Shown here: positions 18,274 through 26,877 of the stretch, piece by piece
Layout of the letters: each line of letters opens with the position of its first letter
How positions within the stretch are numbered: position 1 is the first letter of the stretch
From: CAYTGM01 sp964437365
Lineage (GTDB): Bacteria; Sumerlaeota; Sumerlaeia; SLMS01
Assembly (NCBI GenBank): GCA_964437365.1
Contig: CAYTGM010000007.1
Span: forward strand, 124,001 to 188,000
Direction of reading: 5' to 3'
DNA: 64,000 nt
Program-made: the position numbers and the translations under genes
Notes under the pieces: model-generated
The model's database searches: none
Seen by the model: the letters and a program-made list of their open reading frames with translations, nothing else
Told to the model about the DNA's origin: nothing

Positions 18274-19961
18274 GTACTCTCTGTCAGGGTTTTCTCTGTT
18301 TTCGGATATGAGTAATTGCAGGCGATTAGAGAAAGAGATGCCCCAACCATGGTCCAGAAGAGTGTCGCTCTCGACGGAGTCTGCAGGGGAAAACTTGTTA
18401 TCATGAGTCCAAGTGTTGCTACAATCCCACAGAGAAGCAGGTAAGCGCAAAGTTGTATTTCAAGATGATCTGATTTGCATGCCGCAGCGAGCCCGTAAAG
18501 AATCAGCAACATGGAGGTCAGGAAGAGTATAAGAGCGGGAATTCCCATTTCTGCCGCTGTTTGCAGATAATCATTGTGAGTATTGTCTGAAACCTTATGA
18601 ACAATGTCCTGTCTTGCGATAGACATGATACCGGATTCGTCTCTCTCTGAGGATTGCATCAGAGCAAAGGACATTTGGTTGGCGTAGCGGCCAGGACCAA
18701 TTCCGAAGAAGGGATTGTCTCCGATCATCTCGGAAGCAGCGATGTACATCAGCAACCTTTCCTGGACAGAACGGTCGCTTGAACTGGTAACCTCAGTAAA
18801 TCTTTGGGCGAGTCGCATGCCGTTCGGGTTCCATGGTCCGGGAACAGAAAAGGCAATAAATACAACACCAATGATAAACGCTCCAGCAATCGTGATCAAA
18901 GTATTTGCCCGGTCTGCACGTACAAGGAATCTTCCTAATCCACCTTTTATCAGCATATAGACGAAGAGTCCCAGGAAATAGAAAAGAAAGAAAAGAGCTC
19001 CGAGTACAATGGAGTGAAAAAAAGCAACCGCGAGGCTCAGACAGAACCCGAAAGCCAGGTAAACGGATCTGATCCCGATCGCGAGGCTGAAACGCAGCAG
19101 GCCCGCCAGAAAAAGTGCAATCCATGGCTGGCGACTTCCAGAGAAAAACAGGTGCAGAAGAAAAAGACCGAGCAGACTCAGTGCTGCAATACGGGCCATT
19201 TTCGTATACTTACTCTTCGGTGCCCAGTCGTATAGAAGAACAGCTGCTATAGCAGACTGAATCGCTGCGAACCCTCCTGCATACTCAGGGTTCAGAAGCG
19301 TTCCTGAAGAAACAGCTCGCGTTCCGGATCCTTCAAATAACCAGCTCTGGCCAATTCGATCTCTTGGATCATAGCCGAACGACCAGAGATAGAACCCTTT
19401 CCAGCCCATGGCGCTGACCACAGCTATCAGCGATGCCGTCAAACCACCTAGCAGCAGGGCGAATATCACCCAGCGGATTCGGTTCGTGTTTGTCAGAAAC
19501 ATCGGTGCGCAGAGAGCAGCAAGTACCATCATCGCTTGAGGGAGCCAGAAAACAGTTGAATACCACGAGTTTGGGCTCAGTAGCACAGACACGAATGACC
19601 ATCCCAAATAGGCAATCAATGTTAGGCAGGGAAGAACTATACAGGGAGGATACTTCCTCATGCCATGTCCAAGAAAAAGGATCGACCCACAAATAAGGAT
19701 GAAAAGTGCCAAGACTTCCTGGAGGATAATTTTGAACAGAAGCATCTCTGCTCGGTCTGTATCGAACCCAGGTACAAGGGAGAGTGGAAGAACAAAGACG
19801 GGAACGAGGAAGACAGTGAGTGCGAGAAAAACAAACCCGGCTTTTGATACCCAATCCTCGATCAGATGATCAAAACTGCCATCTTTTGAACTCCCTGGTG
19901 AGTTCAATGGCTCTCCTTCAGCTTGTTGAAATGCAGATTGTCCAAAAAAAAGGAGGTTCAA
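18270..19961 (-). CDS. O-antigen ligase/polymerase family (Wzy_C) membrane protein
   Basis: The 563-residue protein has about twelve hydrophobic segments and the Wzy_C/O-antigen ligase signature near residue 410-470. There MIGDNPFFGIGPGRYANQM precedes a loop ending SDNTHNDYLQTAAEMGIPAL. The His-Asn-Asp-Tyr-Leu element with the G-x-G-x-G-R-Y/F upstream is typical of WaaL-like ligases and related bicarbonate-transporter-like PglL proteins. It probably polymerises or transfers surface glycan from a lipid carrier in the periplasm. The start is TTG at 19961, directly after an in-frame stop, with GAGGG about 10 nt upstream. No glycosyltransferase genes are adjacent, so its substrate (lipopolysaccharide, exopolysaccharide or pilin glycan) is open. 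Confidence 0.82.
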   Translation of the reverse strand: MNLLFFGQSAFQQAEGEPLNSPGSSKDGSFDHLIEDWVSKAGFVFLALTVFLVPVFVLPLSLVPGFDTDRAEMLLFKIILQEVLALFILICGSILFLGHGMRKYPPCIVLPCLTLIAYLGWSFVSVLLSPNSWYSTVFWLPQAMMVLAALCAPMFLTNTNRIRWVIFALLLGGLTASLIAVVSAMGWKGFYLWSFGYDPRDRIGQSWLFEGSGTRAVSSGTLLNPEYAGGFAAIQSAIAAVLLYDWAPKSKYTKMARIAALSLLGLFLLHLFFSGSRQPWIALFLAGLLRFSLAIGIRSVYLAFGFCLSLAVAFFHSIVLGALFFLFYFLGLFVYMLIKGGLGRFLVRADRANTLITIAGAFIIGVVFIAFSVPGPWNPNGMRLAQRFTEVTSSSDRSVQERLLMYIAASEMIGDNPFFGIGPGRYANQMSFALMQSSERDESGIMSIARQDIVHKVSDNTHNDYLQTAAEMGIPALILFLTSMLLILYGLAAACKSDHLEIQLCAYLLLCGIVATLGLMITSFPLQTPSRATLFWTMVGASLSLIACNYSYPKTEKTLTEST

Positions 19962-20055
19962 GAATTTCTAACCCTCATAAACGGTTGATTGTCTTCATTA
20001 TCTGACGGTTAATCTGAGAAAGACGCCCTTGGAGGCGCTTCACAATGGCGAGACG

Positions 20056-21093
20056 ATGAGTGAAAAGAACCCAGCAGACCAAGAAGAAAAATTCCCCTCG
20101 GGGGATTTAATAGCCCGTCAAAGCTCTGAAGCAGACTGGAATTCACAGTTTAAGAGAGCAGGCACAGAATTAATTCTATCTGAGCGGCAGGGTGAATCAC
20201 GCGCTTCTTCAGGGTCAATTCGATGGATTCGAGCAGCCCTGCCTCTGGCTGGAGTGGTGCTTTATCTCATCGTGATCTACGTCATCATTCCAAACCAGGG
20301 CTCTACACCTTCATTTACATCTTTTCCGGAGAGTCCTCAGAGTTTATCAGGTGCGAGCATCGAACGGGATCCAATCGAAGAGTTAAACGAAGAGGCTCTC
20401 CTGCTCGTTCGTGAATTGGACCAATTGTTTCGTCAGCGACGCTTCCGAGAAATCCTTACCGAAATCGCATCCATTGAAGAAGAGCAGGTTGCTTCTCACC
20501 CCATCATTCAAACCATTGGATTACTTGCAGAAAACCGACTCGGTGGAGGCGATTATACCCTTGAGCGAGAACTCCTCAAATTGGAAGAGAGATTGCAGGC
20601 AGAAAGAAAGAAGTACCCGGAACTTTTTCATGAATTGCAGCTCGCTAAAGCAGAATTGATCCTGAATCGAAGCCAGTCCCCTGAACTTCTTGCAAGACAG
20701 ACAGATACGATTTTTCGTCTCCTTGATTACGAGATTAAGGACCAGAGAGATATCGAAGTACGACTAAAAGCTGCACACACTTATGAGAATGCTGCAAGGT
20801 TTCTGTTTGAGCAGGCTACCGGCATTACAGGTCTCCGTATAGACATGATTAAAATGAAAGAAGCGCGTATCTTTTATCAGTCAGCCCTGCGCCTTATTGT
20901 CAAAGAGGGAGACTGGAAACGCGCAACGCCAATCAGTGAAGGGGCACGAGATGATGTTTCAAGATTGATTGGACATATTGAGATCTGTAACAGAAAGATT
21001 CATGGACCTGCTCTTCCATTCAGCGGTAAAGATTCTTCCACCTGGTCCGGTGATAAAGGTACTGCCATACATGATAATCTCCCTGATAGCTGA
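20056..21093 (+). CDS. Unknown single-pass membrane protein with helical repeats
   Basis: I do not recognise the family. The protein (about 345 residues from ATG 20056; TTG 20029 is an alternative) has a charged cytoplasmic N-terminus of about 57 residues, one membrane helix (IRAALPLAGVVLYLIVIYVI) and a helix-rich extracytoplasmic region. Segments such as LNEEALLLVRELDQLFRQRR and AAHTYENAARFLFEQATG suggest TPR-like or coiled-coil helices. It is followed 11 bp later by the DUF1232-like membrane protein and is divergent from the O-antigen ligase-like gene. A scaffold role is possible but unsupported. Confidence 0.65.
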   Translation: MSEKNPADQEEKFPSGDLIARQSSEADWNSQFKRAGTELILSERQGESRASSGSIRWIRAALPLAGVVLYLIVIYVIIPNQGSTPSFTSFPESPQSLSGASIERDPIEELNEEALLLVRELDQLFRQRRFREILTEIASIEEEQVASHPIIQTIGLLAENRLGGGDYTLERELLKLEERLQAERKKYPELFHELQLAKAELILNRSQSPELLARQTDTIFRLLDYEIKDQRDIEVRLKAAHTYENAARFLFEQATGITGLRIDMIKMKEARIFYQSALRLIVKEGDWKRATPISEGARDDVSRLIGHIEICNRKIHGPALPFSGKDSSTWSGDKGTAIHDNLPDS

Positions 21094-21104
21094 GAGGCGT
21101 ATAG

Positions 21105-22109
21105 ATGACTGAGAAAGAAACAAGAACTGGTGAGCTGCCAGGACCAGACATCCTGTTTCGTATCTCCCTGCTCATCGGACTATCCATCTTTCTGCTTCAC
21201 GTCATGGAGCCACCTTGGAAAGCGAACCTCTTTGTTCTTGCCTGTTCTTCATTCATAAGTCTCTTGATCACAGCAACACTGGTCTTCCGATGGAGAATGT
21301 TCGGTGACTGGAGAAGAACTTCTCAAAAGATCATCTATGTCCTATTTTTTCTAACGCTTGTTTTTCTCAACACGGGAATGCTCAGCCCCACAACAAAGGA
21401 TACAATTCTTCCGGACACACTGGAAAGAGGACTGGGAGAGATCTGGGCCTTTGGAAAAGACCTTCCCGTTATTTCCCTGATTTTTGACCTGATGTACGGT
21501 GCACTGGGTTTCCTGTACCTGTTTCTAACCCTGGTGCTTTTAACCATCGGGGGAAGAGTCCTTCAAAAAGCGTATATCTTTCTTTTCTGTCTCTTTTCAA
21601 TTCTACTCTCTTTCTTTCTCTATCCAAGGGTAGAAATGGCTTTGGCGGGGCTTTATCTCATAGTCTTTCTGATCGCTCAATTTGAGCGTCCCCTGATGAT
21701 CTCTGATGATGTTCGTCGTAGCCTGAACGTGGTCCAGCTACGTTACTTGAGGAGGCTGCTGAAAGACCAGAGCCTCACAACAGGCGAAACGAAACTCTTC
21801 CTCGATAATCAAGCTGATTACTTTGCAGAGCTCCTCGACCATAAGCTGGTTGAATATGACAAGGAAACACGGGAAATCGTCCCGGGGAACCGCCTGATTC
21901 ACGACAAGTCTACACAGCGTGTAGAAGCGAACATATCACTCATTCAAAGGCTGGTCTGGTTTCTTGTCGGCTTGCTGTACTTTATTATGCCCGACCTGAT
22001 ACCGGGGCCATTAGATGATCTGATTATTCTGACGATTTGCTCTCTAACGGGATCAAACTTCTTCCGATTGCTCACACGGACAGGTGCTCCCCGGGCTCTT
22101 GACTTTTAA
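21105..22109 (+). CDS. Polytopic membrane protein with a DUF1232-like C-terminus
   Basis: The 334-residue protein has about six to seven hydrophobic segments in its first 200 residues and a charged region at about 205-290. The C-terminal segment FLVGLLYFIMPDLIPGPLDD followed by LIILTI matches the DUF1232 pattern, a membrane re-entry motif with P-D-L-I-P and a downstream D-D. DUF1232 function is unknown. The gene lies 11 bp after the preceding membrane protein, so the two form an operon; it is convergent with the thioredoxin-like gene, 7 bp away. Confidence 0.68.
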   Translation: MTEKETRTGELPGPDILFRISLLIGLSIFLLHVMEPPWKANLFVLACSSFISLLITATLVFRWRMFGDWRRTSQKIIYVLFFLTLVFLNTGMLSPTTKDTILPDTLERGLGEIWAFGKDLPVISLIFDLMYGALGFLYLFLTLVLLTIGGRVLQKAYIFLFCLFSILLSFFLYPRVEMALAGLYLIVFLIAQFERPLMISDDVRRSLNVVQLRYLRRLLKDQSLTTGETKLFLDNQADYFAELLDHKLVEYDKETREIVPGNRLIHDKSTQRVEANISLIQRLVWFLVGLLYFIMPDLIPGPLDDLIILTICSLTGSNFFRLLTRTGAPRALDF

Positions 22110-22116
22110 AGGGTTA

Positions 22117-23085
22117 CTAATTCAGTAAAGCTTCGAGTTTACTTGTATCCGACCACAATTCGATAGGATTGCCCTGCCAGATAACCATCCCTTCGGGATC
22201 AATGAGTATTCCATGAGGAATGGCTCGAATTTGCAGAGCCTTCGATGCACGCCCCTGCGTGTCTATCGCGATAGGCTGTTTCAGTGGCGTACTTTCAAGG
22301 AAAGATCGAACAGTATCCTCAGATTCATCACTCACAGCGATCGTTGCGAGCTTGTCCTTAAACCTGCGATGTTCTTTCTCTGCCAGTTGAAGTCCATATA
22401 TACATGGACCGCACCAGGTCGCCCAGAAATCATAGAGTATATACTTCCCCTCTGTTGTTTCCGGTTTTTCTGTAATCCACTTCTCAATGGGAACTTCTGG
22501 CGCTTTTTCACCAAGAACACTCTTCGCCATCAGGTTGCTTTGTTGTGGCAACTGTGCTTCTCCCCCCGGCTTTTCAGGGCGATGTCTCAGATACCAACGC
22601 AACGGATCTCCCTTAATTAAGGTGTCCACAACATAGGAAAATTCTGCTTCACGTCCCTGGGAGAAACCCTCGTGAGAGTAGGCAATCTCACCATCTGTAT
22701 TATAGATAAGAGTGTATGGGAGTCTTTTTGCGCCTGACATTTCAGTCAGTTCCATCTCCTCATCGGGAAGAACAGAAAACGAGAGATCAAGGTTCTGAGT
22801 TAACTTGCTGACATCAGACGCGTCATCAGCGGCAGCGACAGCAATTATGGTATAACCTTCTTCAGGAAGCGATTCGATAACAAAGCTGTTTAAGGCTCTC
22901 AAACTATCCTGACAAGTCTGCGCATCGCATCTCATGAACTGGACGAGCACCACTTCACCGATCAGGTTCCGGTTCAAACGGTCCGATAATTCATTCAGTA
23001 CGCCTGAGGTGTTTTCTGCCTGTGCTTTCAAGGGGAGTAGAAAGCAGAAACCGAGAATAATCAGAATCAGTCTTTGCCTGATCAC
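22117..23085 (-). CDS. Periplasmic TlpA-like thioredoxin-fold protein
   Basis: The frame extends upstream to 23262, but GTG at 23085 is the likely start. It has GGAG 5 nt upstream and gives a clean signal peptide (MIRQRLILIILGFCFLLPLKAQA). Residues about 185-320 form a TlpA/ResA-like domain with the redox motif W-A-T-W-C-G-P-C-I. A cis-proline element (IRAIPHGILIDPEG) and the typical strand order follow. Residues 30-170 form a second thioredoxin-like domain with CDAQTC but no CxxC. It is predicted to reduce or exchange disulfides in the periplasm. It follows pyrR by 34 bp on the same strand, although the functions appear unrelated. Confidence 0.85.
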   Translation of the reverse strand: MIRQRLILIILGFCFLLPLKAQAENTSGVLNELSDRLNRNLIGEVVLVQFMRCDAQTCQDSLRALNSFVIESLPEEGYTIIAVAAADDASDVSKLTQNLDLSFSVLPDEEMELTEMSGAKRLPYTLIYNTDGEIAYSHEGFSQGREAEFSYVVDTLIKGDPLRWYLRHRPEKPGGEAQLPQQSNLMAKSVLGEKAPEVPIEKWITEKPETTEGKYILYDFWATWCGPCIYGLQLAEKEHRRFKDKLATIAVSDESEDTVRSFLESTPLKQPIAIDTQGRASKALQIRAIPHGILIDPEGMVIWQGNPIELWSDTSKLEALLN

Positions 23086-23119
23086 ATCTCCAACTACCCT
23101 TTGTTGAACAGTGCGGCTA

Positions 23120-23683
23120 TTAATCTGCGGCTTCCAGAATGATTTTGTCTTCATCATCCACTTCTTCCATGAGAACTCGGACGCGCTGATCGACCGATGT
23201 CGCAGAGCGCAGCGCAAAATAGTCCGGCTGAATAGGAAACTCCCGCAAACCTCGGTCCACAAGTACGGCGAGGCGAATCAGACCCGGTCTTCCAAAATCG
23301 CAAATCTCATCCATGGCTGCTCTGATGGTGCGTCCCGTGTACAAAACATCGTCCACAAGAATGACTTTCGAGTCCTGAACATCTAATGGTAGTTCGCTCC
23401 CTCTCACGCTTGGGTTGGGTCCCAGCTGATTCAAATCGTCGCGGTAAAAGGTAATATCCAGCACACCCATCGGAACTTCGGAGCCGTATAATTTATTGAG
23501 ACGCTCACACAGTCGCTCGGCGAGAGCCATCCCTCTCGTTCTGATCCCAAGAACCATCAACCCTGGTAGCTCGGGGAAATCCTCATGCACCGCCTTTGCC
23601 AGATCATCAATGGCCTTGGATAGACCTTCCTTGTCCAACAGCACCTCGGACTTTATTTTCTTTTCACTCTTCTTCGCTGTCAT
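23120..23683 (-). CDS. pyrR: Bifunctional pyr operon regulator/uracil phosphoribosyltransferase
   Basis: The protein of about 187 residues matches PyrR. The PRPP-binding loop V-I-L-V-D-D-V-L-Y-T-G-R-T is followed by RAAMDEICDFGRPGLIRLAV and LVDRGLRE, both diagnostic. PyrR converts uracil and PRPP to UMP and, in many bacteria, binds pyr mRNA to cause attenuation. ATG at 23683 is preferred to GTG at 23689 because AGGA sits 8 nt upstream of the ATG and only 2 nt from the GTG. The gene follows purD by 12 bp and does not adjoin other pyrimidine genes, so its regulatory target is elsewhere or the protein acts only as salvage enzyme. Confidence 0.93.
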   Translation of the reverse strand: MTAKKSEKKIKSEVLLDKEGLSKAIDDLAKAVHEDFPELPGLMVLGIRTRGMALAERLCERLNKLYGSEVPMGVLDITFYRDDLNQLGPNPSVRGSELPLDVQDSKVILVDDVLYTGRTIRAAMDEICDFGRPGLIRLAVLVDRGLREFPIQPDYFALRSATSVDQRVRVLMEEVDDEDKIILEAAD

Positions 23684-23695
23684 GATCACGTTCCT

Positions 23696-25009
23696 TTACT
23701 GGAAGGCCTTTGCTCCGATATCCTGACGGAAATGAGCCCCTTTGAATTTGATGCTGTCCGCCATCTCATAGCTCTTCTTCTTCGCACCAGCAAGAGTTGT
23801 ATCCCAGGCCGTGCATGCGAGAACTCGACCACCGGAAGTGACGACATTGCCTGCATCATCAAAAGCTGTCCCGGCGTGAAATACAATACCGCTCTCATCG
23901 TCCTTCCACTGATCAAGTCCACTGATCGGCAAGCCTTTGGGATAACTGCCAGGGTATCCTTCGGAAGAAAGGACAACGGTCATGGCGTGAAGAGGTTTCG
24001 TACCGATCGCCGTTGGTGCGGCTCCGGCCTGTTCCTTTGTTGCACCCATTGTCAAGGGATGGAGCTTGCCGGTGGCGCAGGCCATCAGAATTTCTCCGAA
24101 GTCCCCATCCAGAAGTGGGAGAACAACCTGCGTTTCCGGGTCCCCAAATCGACAGTTAAACTCCACTACCTTCGGACCCTCCTTGGTGAGCATCAAGCCT
24201 GCATACAGGACACCCTTGTAGTCGATGCCAAGGTTTTTCATATGGTGTAAAGTTGGTTTCAGGATCTCGCCGTATGTTGCTGTGAAGATCTCTTCAGTCA
24301 CAAATGGAGTTGGTGCATAGGCCCCCATTCCGCCGGTATTGGGACCTTCATCGTTGTTAAAGATCCGCTTGTGATCCTGGGCTGCGACGAGCGGAAACAC
24401 GGTTTCTCCATCACAAAGACCAAAAACAGAGGCTTCTACACCCTCCATGAATTCCTCGATGAGGACGGAAGAGCTCGAATCTCCAAAACGCTTACCAACC
24501 AGGTTTTCGTTGATCGCCTGCTCAACTTCCTCCCAGGTGGTCGCAACAGTCACCCCTTTTCCTGCGGCAAGACCGTCCGCTTTGATCACGACGGGAAGCC
24601 CAAGGGTCTTTGCAAAGTCTTTGGCCTTGACGGGGTCTGAAAAGGTGTCGAAAGCCGCTGTGGGTACACCAGCGTCGCGCATGACCTTTTTCGACCAGGT
24701 CTTCGAAGACTCGATCTGTGCGCCCTCTTTGCCAGGGCCGAAAACAGGGTAGCCTCTATCAACAAAGTAGTCACCAAGGCCCTCGGCGAGTGGAGCTTCA
24801 GGACCAATGACAACAAGATCCACCTGATGATTCTTCGCAATTTCCAGCCAGTCTGAAGGATGTTTGATCTGGATTCGAGGTGTTTCAGCTACCAGGCTGA
24901 TTCCCGGGTTTCCGTTAGGACAGATCACTTTGGAAACGGATTTCGACTGGCTCAGCTTCCAGGAAAGAGCGTGTTCACGTCCTCCTGCACCAACAACTAA
25001 CACATTCAT
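23696..25009 (-). CDS. purD: Phosphoribosylamine--glycine ligase
   Basis: The 437-residue protein is a full-length GARS. It starts MNVLVVGAGGREHALSWKL, the PurD N-terminal signature. It continues with VVIGPEAPLAEGL, VIKADGLAAGKGVTVA (ATP-grasp) and NTGGMGAYAPTPF, and VEFNCRFGDPETQ is the C-terminal family signature. It joins 5-phosphoribosylamine and glycine with ATP, the second step of purine synthesis, in the cytoplasm. Length is as expected (about 420-440). It is first in an operon with pyrR and the TlpA-like gene; pairing a purine enzyme with a pyrimidine regulator may coordinate nucleotide supply. Confidence 0.97.
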   Translation of the reverse strand: MNVLVVGAGGREHALSWKLSQSKSVSKVICPNGNPGISLVAETPRIQIKHPSDWLEIAKNHQVDLVVIGPEAPLAEGLGDYFVDRGYPVFGPGKEGAQIESSKTWSKKVMRDAGVPTAAFDTFSDPVKAKDFAKTLGLPVVIKADGLAAGKGVTVATTWEEVEQAINENLVGKRFGDSSSSVLIEEFMEGVEASVFGLCDGETVFPLVAAQDHKRIFNNDEGPNTGGMGAYAPTPFVTEEIFTATYGEILKPTLHHMKNLGIDYKGVLYAGLMLTKEGPKVVEFNCRFGDPETQVVLPLLDGDFGEILMACATGKLHPLTMGATKEQAGAAPTAIGTKPLHAMTVVLSSEGYPGSYPKGLPISGLDQWKDDESGIVFHAGTAFDDAGNVVTSGGRVLACTAWDTTLAGAKKKSYEMADSIKFKGAHFRQDIGAKAFQ

Positions 25010-25198
25010 GGTTTATGATTCTCACAATAAAGAGTTCGCCAGAGCAGCTCGGGTCTGTCTCGAAATTTCTGGCCATCAAGTGAAGAGAGAGGACACTCCG
25101 ACCCGCATTCTGAGGCAATCTAAAAGCGGACGACAACTGGAGTTGACGCGTCTTGCGACCTCGAAAAGAAGACATTCTATTCAATTAAGGACAAATCT

Positions 25199-26221
25199 AT
25201 GAGCGACAAGATGACCCCGGTAAAAAGCCCTGTAACCCTCGATGTTCTCGCGACACCAGGCGGTAAAGAGTCGCTGGTCTTTGATGGCGAAGAACTTAAA
25301 TCGCAAAAGAGTGGCCGGTCTTTTCCCTCTCACGATGGGATTCTTTACCTGTTACCAGAGAAGACTGAATCTGAAAAGATTAAAGAAAAGGAAAAAGAAG
25401 GGTGGAAAAAGGTCTTCAAGAATCACGGCTGGAGTGCCAGTGGGCAAGATATCCTGAAGCTCCCAGAGAGCTCCGACGAAATGTACTGGGTCAAAGTCTC
25501 GAAGGCTTTCGAGTATGTTCTTTCTTATCTGAGAGCGCGAAAGCCAGAATATGGTCTTGATCTAGCCTGTGGGATTGGCTGGGGTGTCGCTCGCTTTTCT
25601 GGTATGAATATCAAAATGATCGCTGCTGACTTTAATGACACAGAGTATAACGGGCTAGGTTCAGCTATTCGTTCACGTGACTATGGAGTCGACTTCGACG
25701 CTGTTTGTTGTGATGGTGAGAAACTACCAGTCAAGTCGGGCTCGCTGGACTTTGTGTTCATCTGTTCTGCCCTCCACCACTTTACAAAACCAGAGAAAGC
25801 TCTTGAGGAAATCTATCGAGTCCTGAAGCCTGGAGGTGTCCTCATCGATATATGCGAAGCTTTTCGGACCGGATTTGGAGATGAGGCACGTGAGTCTGAG
25901 CATGAAGATCTGGTGGAGTTTCGCGAGGCTGGTATCAATGAAAACTCGTATACACAACGTGAGTATGAGCGCCTTTTTGGGGGTGCAGGGTTTAAACTGT
26001 TAACTCTAATTCCCGAGTGGGATCGCCCGCTTAAGGGTAAGCATCCTGCTAAATGGCGGAATGCAGGTGTGGAAAACCTGAAGACTCAACATCATCGGGC
26101 ATCCACACGATTCGCCTTGAAATACCTTGGTTTTCTGCCTGTTGTCTCTCTGTATAGATGGCGACTGCTTCATTTAACAGTTATAGACCGGTTGTTTTTC
26201 GCCTTTAAACCAAAGCGATAA
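25199..26221 (+). CDS. SAM-dependent methyltransferase with Trm112-like N-terminus
   Basis: Residues about 10-55 resemble the Trm112/YcaR-like domain often fused to methyltransferases (VLATP then GRSFPSHDGILYLLPE), but the zinc cysteines are absent. A class I methyltransferase domain follows. Motif I is GLDLACGIGWGVARF (about 120-134), the acidic residue ends strand 2 (AADFND), and SLDFVFICSALHHFTKPEKA with LEEIYRVLKPGGVLI gives motifs IV-VI, typical of Methyltransf_11. The substrate is unknown. A C-terminal basic, partly hydrophobic segment (YLGFLPVVSLYRWRLLHLTV) may touch the membrane. The gene is divergent from purD and convergent with the DinB-like gene. Confidence 0.82.
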   Translation: MSDKMTPVKSPVTLDVLATPGGKESLVFDGEELKSQKSGRSFPSHDGILYLLPEKTESEKIKEKEKEGWKKVFKNHGWSASGQDILKLPESSDEMYWVKVSKAFEYVLSYLRARKPEYGLDLACGIGWGVARFSGMNIKMIAADFNDTEYNGLGSAIRSRDYGVDFDAVCCDGEKLPVKSGSLDFVFICSALHHFTKPEKALEEIYRVLKPGGVLIDICEAFRTGFGDEARESEHEDLVEFREAGINENSYTQREYERLFGGAGFKLLTLIPEWDRPLKGKHPAKWRNAGVENLKTQHHRASTRFALKYLGFLPVVSLYRWRLLHLTVIDRLFFAFKPKR

Positions 26222-26233
26222 GAAAAACCCTGA

Positions 26234-26725
26234 TCAACCTGGTCTGAACAGAGGTTCTCCGGAAGCGCTCTTGATCATAATCCCCAACTGACCCGTGTGA
26301 TACGCCTCGTGAAACGAGAGAAAAGACACCACTCCGCGGACCGTCTTATCAGGAATCGGAAGACCGCTGCTCGACTCTTCGGCTAATTGCTCTTCAGTCA
26401 CGCTCTCTAAAGCCTTGTGGAGATTTTCTGTCGCCTCTTCCCACATCGCCTTCATTTCATCAAGAGACGCATAGGTCGCTGAGGGGTCGTACTTCGCCTG
26501 GGTTCCTCCGCACTCTTTATCGTAGGGAACCATGACTTCAGTACCGAGCAGATTAATAAGTCGACACCTCGTGTTGATCAAGTGCCCAACAATCCACTGA
26601 GGAGAGGCCGTATTGTCAGAGAACGCTGATGTAAAGAATTCATCCGTAGCTTTGCCAAGGAATGTATTGATCATCGCAGTGTTAAGTTGAAAAACAGTAC
26701 TCGCTTCGGTGAGTGTCTTCGACAT
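26234..26725 (-). CDS. DinB-family four-helix protein
   Basis: The 163-residue protein fits the DinB/YfiT superfamily in length and motif. SPQWIVGHLINTRCRLINLL gives the first metal-binding histidine, and a final helix FLSFHEAYHTGQLGIMIK gives the H-x3-H pair. Members bind a divalent metal and include thiol-dependent S-transferases such as bacillithiol enzymes, but most have no known substrate. ATG at 26725 is the natural start. The gene stands alone, 12 bp from the end of the convergent methyltransferase gene. Confidence 0.85.
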   Translation of the reverse strand: MSKTLTEASTVFQLNTAMINTFLGKATDEFFTSAFSDNTASPQWIVGHLINTRCRLINLLGTEVMVPYDKECGGTQAKYDPSATYASLDEMKAMWEEATENLHKALESVTEEQLAEESSSGLPIPDKTVRGVVSFLSFHEAYHTGQLGIMIKSASGEPLFRPG

Positions 26726-26877
26726 GTCAGGTCTTCTTTCAGAGAATCTCAGGCGTTGGCCTCAATTTACAGTAACAATTCAGAAGCAATGAATTGGCCA
26801 GTGTTCCTGATTCTCAAATGTGATGTCTGAAGAGAGGACTTTACCCTACCCTCTCCTTCAGAAAGCGCACCGATACC